Positions 16,057 through 18,501 of a DNA stretch of 18,501 nucleotides are shown piece by piece. Numbering within the stretch: position 1 is the first letter of the stretch; the number at the start of each line of letters is the position of its first letter. A program made the position numbers and the translations under genes. Origin of the DNA: CAYWNK01 sp964459495 (GTDB lineage Bacteria > Planctomycetota > UBA1135 > GCA-002686595); contig CAYWNK010000118.1 in the NCBI GenBank assembly GCA_964459495.1, forward strand, positions 1 to 18,501, given 5' to 3'. A model generated the notes under the pieces. The model was not told the DNA's origin, did not search any database, and saw only the letters and a list, made by a program, of their open reading frames with translations.

Positions 16057-17801
16057 AGACCATCTTCGGATTCTTCGGCAGGTTTCTGCGCTACAAGCGC
16101 GATCTCTGCCTCGGCTTCATGGCGATCCCCCTCGCCCAGCTCCTCGACGTCTACCTCACCGTGGTGATCGGCGACGCGATCAAGCGCGCCCGCACCGCCG
16201 AGGACACCGAGTGGCTTCCCGCCGTGGTCGGGCTCCTCGCGGTCTTCGCGATCGGGCACAGCATCTTCCGGTTTTTTCAGCGCTGGTTGCTCGTCGTGGT
16301 CTCCCGTCGCGTTGAGGTCGACCTCAAGCAGCAGCTTTTGAACAAGCTCACCAGCCTCTCCTTCGACTTTCACAACCGAACCCGAAGCGGTGATGTCGTC
16401 AGCCGGCTGACCTCGGACGTTGAGAACATCCGCATGTTCCTCGGCCCGGGCCTGATGTACACCCTCGGCGCGGTGGTCGTGGTGCCCTTTAGTCTCTACG
16501 TCCTGTACGGGTTGAACCCCGCGCTCGCCGCGACAATGGTCCTGCCGATGGTCGCGATGGGCGTAATCATGAAGCTGCTAAGCCCCGGCCTGCACCGGCA
16601 CAGCATGGCGGTCCAAGAGTCCCTCGCCGACCTCTCCCACCGCGCCCAGGAGAACTTTGGGGGCATCCGCGTGGTGAAGGGCTACAGCCGGGAGGCCTCC
16701 CAGGGCCGCCGCTTCGGCGCGTCCTCCGAGATCAATCGCTCCAACCAGGTGGATCTGGGGCGGGCCCGCGGCTGGACCCACGCGGCCGTCAACGGCGCCT
16801 TTGATCTGACCTTCGCCACCATCCTGGTGATCGGCGGCCTCGCCGCCGTCGATCGCACATTGCCGGTTGGCGACCTGTTCAAGTTCATCGACCTAACGAT
16901 CAAGGTCTTCTGGCCCCTGATCGCCCTGGGCTGGATTGCCGGCATGTACCCGCGGGCCGTCGCCAGCGCCCAGCGCGTCAACCAGCTGCTCGACGAGATG
17001 CCCAGCATCGGGGAGGACGCACAGCCTGTCCGCCTTCCCCAGGTGCGCGGCGAACTGCATCTCGAGGATGTCTCGTTCTCCTATGCCCCCGACCTCGAGC
17101 CGGCCCTGACCGGCATTCGGGTGCACGTGCCCGCGGGCAGCACCCTCGGCGTGGTTGGCCCGACCGGCTCGGGCAAGACCACGCTGCTGCACCTCCTCGG
17201 TCGACTCTTCGAGCCTGGCGGAAAGCTCGCCCTCGACGGCGTCGACGTCCAACGCCTCGCGCTCGCCGACCTACGCGGTGCCCTCGGTTACGTCCCCCAG
17301 GATTCCTTCCTCTTCTCCGCTCCCTATGAGGACAACATCCGCTTCGGGGCCGACGGACCGATCAGCGATGAGCGCGTCGACGAGCTCATCGCCCGAGCGG
17401 CGATGACCGATGAAGTCCGCGGCTTCGCCCAGGGCAAGAGCACGCTTGTCGGGGAGCGCGGCGTGACCCTGTCTGGAGGCCAGCGCCAACGCACCTGCAT
17501 CGCCAGGGCTCTGGCGCGGGACCCGCGGGTGCTGATCCTGGACGACTGCCTGTCGGCGGTGGACACGGAAACCGAGAAGGAGCTGCTGCACGGCCTGCGC
17601 TCGGAAGGCGAGGGGCGCACCGTCGTGGTCGCCGCCCACCGCCTGTCCAGTGTCTCCGAAGCGGACCTCATCCTCGTGCTCGACGCAAGCGGACACCAGG
17701 CGGACCTCGGCACCCACGCGGAGCTGCTCGAAAGGGGCGGCTGGTACCGCGAAACCTGGGACCACCAGCAGCGCAAGAACCAGCTCGTGGAGGGACTGTG
17801 A
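16053..17801 (+). CDS. ABC exporter half-transporter with degenerate catalytic site
   Basis: A 582-residue type IV ABC exporter subunit: six-helix transmembrane domain (about 15-310, including NRTRSGDVVSRLTSDVENI at 108-126) followed by the ATPase domain. Visible motifs are Walker A GPTGSGKTT (369-377), the Q-loop VPQD (Gln416), signature LSGGQ (473-477), Walker B VLILDD (493-498) and the switch His529. The residue after Walker B, normally the catalytic Glu, is Asp498 in DDCLSAVD, the hallmark of the degenerate member of heterodimeric exporters such as BmrC/BmrD or TM287/TM288. The start is a TTG at 16053 whose last two bases lie in the peptidase TGA; the preceding GTG at 15987 would add an unlikely 22 residues. 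Its stop overlaps the second half-transporter. Substrate (lipid, drug or peptide) is unknown. Confidence 0.92.
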   Translation: MKTIFGFFGRFLRYKRDLCLGFMAIPLAQLLDVYLTVVIGDAIKRARTAEDTEWLPAVVGLLAVFAIGHSIFRFFQRWLLVVVSRRVEVDLKQQLLNKLTSLSFDFHNRTRSGDVVSRLTSDVENIRMFLGPGLMYTLGAVVVVPFSLYVLYGLNPALAATMVLPMVAMGVIMKLLSPGLHRHSMAVQESLADLSHRAQENFGGIRVVKGYSREASQGRRFGASSEINRSNQVDLGRARGWTHAAVNGAFDLTFATILVIGGLAAVDRTLPVGDLFKFIDLTIKVFWPLIALGWIAGMYPRAVASAQRVNQLLDEMPSIGEDAQPVRLPQVRGELHLEDVSFSYAPDLEPALTGIRVHVPAGSTLGVVGPTGSGKTTLLHLLGRLFEPGGKLALDGVDVQRLALADLRGALGYVPQDSFLFSAPYEDNIRFGADGPISDERVDELIARAAMTDEVRGFAQGKSTLVGERGVTLSGGQRQRTCIARALARDPRVLILDDCLSAVDTETEKELLHGLRSEGEGRTVVVAAHRLSSVSEADLILVLDASGHQADLGTHAELLERGGWYRETWDHQQRKNQLVEGL

Positions 17802-18501
17802 GCAACGCCGCGAAGTCCGCCCGGCAAAAGGGTATGAAGTACACCGCCGAGGGAGAGGAGGTCGCCGTAAAGGTCTGGGACTCGTCCCTGTTTCGGCGCC
17901 TGCTGGTCTACGCCGCCCCTCACAAGGGGCTGTTCGTGCGCTGCTTCGCGGTCCTCGCCGCGCTCTTCGCCCTGCAGCTTATGGGGCCATGGATCTGGAA
18001 GAGCGCCATCGACGGGCCCGTCACAGAGTCCCTGACCGCGCCCGAGAACGCGGATCGCGGCCCCTACGTCCGCGGCCTACTGGGCTGGATCGGGATCTAC
18101 CTCGCGGTCCTCGTGGGCGTCGCCACCATGCGCTACTTCGAGGTGGCCACCCTCAACAAGACCGGCCAAGCCGTCATCCACGACCTGCGCACCAAGCTGT
18201 TCGCCCATCTGCAGCGACTGGACCTGGGCTTCTTTGATAGCCGTCCGACCGGCTCCCTCGTCACCCGCGTGACCAGCGACGTCGAGAACCTCGCCGAGCT
18301 CTTCACGTCGGGCGTGGTTGTCCTCGCGTTCGACCTGCTCAAGGTGTTCGTGCTCGTGGTCTACCTGTTCACGATCCACGTCCAGCTCGCCATCGTCGTG
18401 CTCTGCCTGCTGCCCCTCTTGGTCGGGGTGAGCGTCTCGTTCCGCGGCGGCGCGCGCCGCGCCCACCGCTCCGTGCGCGCCAGACTATCCGAGCTGAACG
18501 G
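17798..18501 (+). CDS. Second ABC exporter half-transporter, 3'-truncated by window end
   Basis: The frame opens at a GTG whose last two bases are the first two of the preceding TGA (GTGA) and runs off the window after 234 codons. The product starts MSNAAKSARQKGMKYTAEG. It has a long cytoplasmic N-terminus, then hydrophobic helices around 45-68 and 92-112, then the family segment RTKLFAHLQRLDLGFFDSR (131-149) and TGSLVTRVTSDVENL (151-165), followed by further membrane helices. This is the transmembrane domain of a type IV ABC exporter; the ATPase domain lies outside. Translational coupling and its distinct sequence support it as the partner of the upstream subunit, and it should carry the canonical Walker B Glu. 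It resembles the YheH/BmrD side of such pairs. Confidence 0.9.
   Translation, partial: MSNAAKSARQKGMKYTAEGEEVAVKVWDSSLFRRLLVYAAPHKGLFVRCFAVLAALFALQLMGPWIWKSAIDGPVTESLTAPENADRGPYVRGLLGWIGIYLAVLVGVATMRYFEVATLNKTGQAVIHDLRTKLFAHLQRLDLGFFDSRPTGSLVTRVTSDVENLAELFTSGVVVLAFDLLKVFVLVVYLFTIHVQLAIVVLCLLPLLVGVSVSFRGGARRAHRSVRARLSELN

Overview
The window is high-GC, gene-dense bacterial DNA that reads as a Gram-negative, LPS-making planctomycete-like genome. The lineage is an inference. It rests on a secreted DUF1080 (3-keto-disaccharide hydrolase-type) protein, and on a secreted protein whose C-terminal domain (GTSYCG... to NPGSTSNFTDAVSVTFQ) I recognise from memory as a recurring tail of secreted planctomycete proteins. 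Lipid A and core-LPS genes (lpxK, hldE, a WaaP-like kinase) show an outer membrane. I see no rRNA, tRNA, CRISPR array, transposase or phage gene.

Layout. 1-713 (+): 5'-truncated DUF1080 protein. 739-1494 (-): WaaP/KdkA-like sugar kinase, convergent with it. 1677-4309 (+): two tandem glutamate dehydrogenase paralogues; the first has the full active site, while the second has lost two of the three active-site lysines and looks like a pseudoenzyme. 4308-4420: a nested perfect palindrome filling the gap between convergent stop codons. 4423-5634 (-): membrane-anchored SGNH hydrolase. 5822-6154 (+): small conserved hypothetical. 6155-6519: non-coding. 6520-7656 (+): secreted GAT-like protein with the lineage-type C-terminal domain.

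12565 down to 7643 (-) is one tightly packed operon: rpoZ (omega), lpxK, a doubtful 76-codon ORF, a deoxyhypusine-synthase-like protein, bifunctional hldE and a TauE/SafE permease. Junctions overlap or are a few bases apart, except for the lpxK to DHS-like interval, which carries an 11-bp tandem repeat. The operon links an RNA polymerase subunit to lipid A phosphorylation and ADP-heptose synthesis, with an uncharacterised DHS-like protein directly before hldE.

12748-13983 (-): fusion of a HAD phosphatase with a uridine-kinase-like P-loop kinase. Divergently from it, 14059-18501 (+) is a coupled operon: a PSMA/GCPII-like M28 peptidase, then two ABC exporter half-transporters (the second cut by the window end). 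Their junctions are 3-4 nt stop/start overlaps. The first half-transporter has Asp in place of the catalytic Glu, as in heterodimeric exporters.

The most rewarding leads are the catalytic plus degenerate GDH pair, the DHS-like protein in the heptose/lipid A operon, the HAD-kinase fusion, and the 113-bp nested palindrome.
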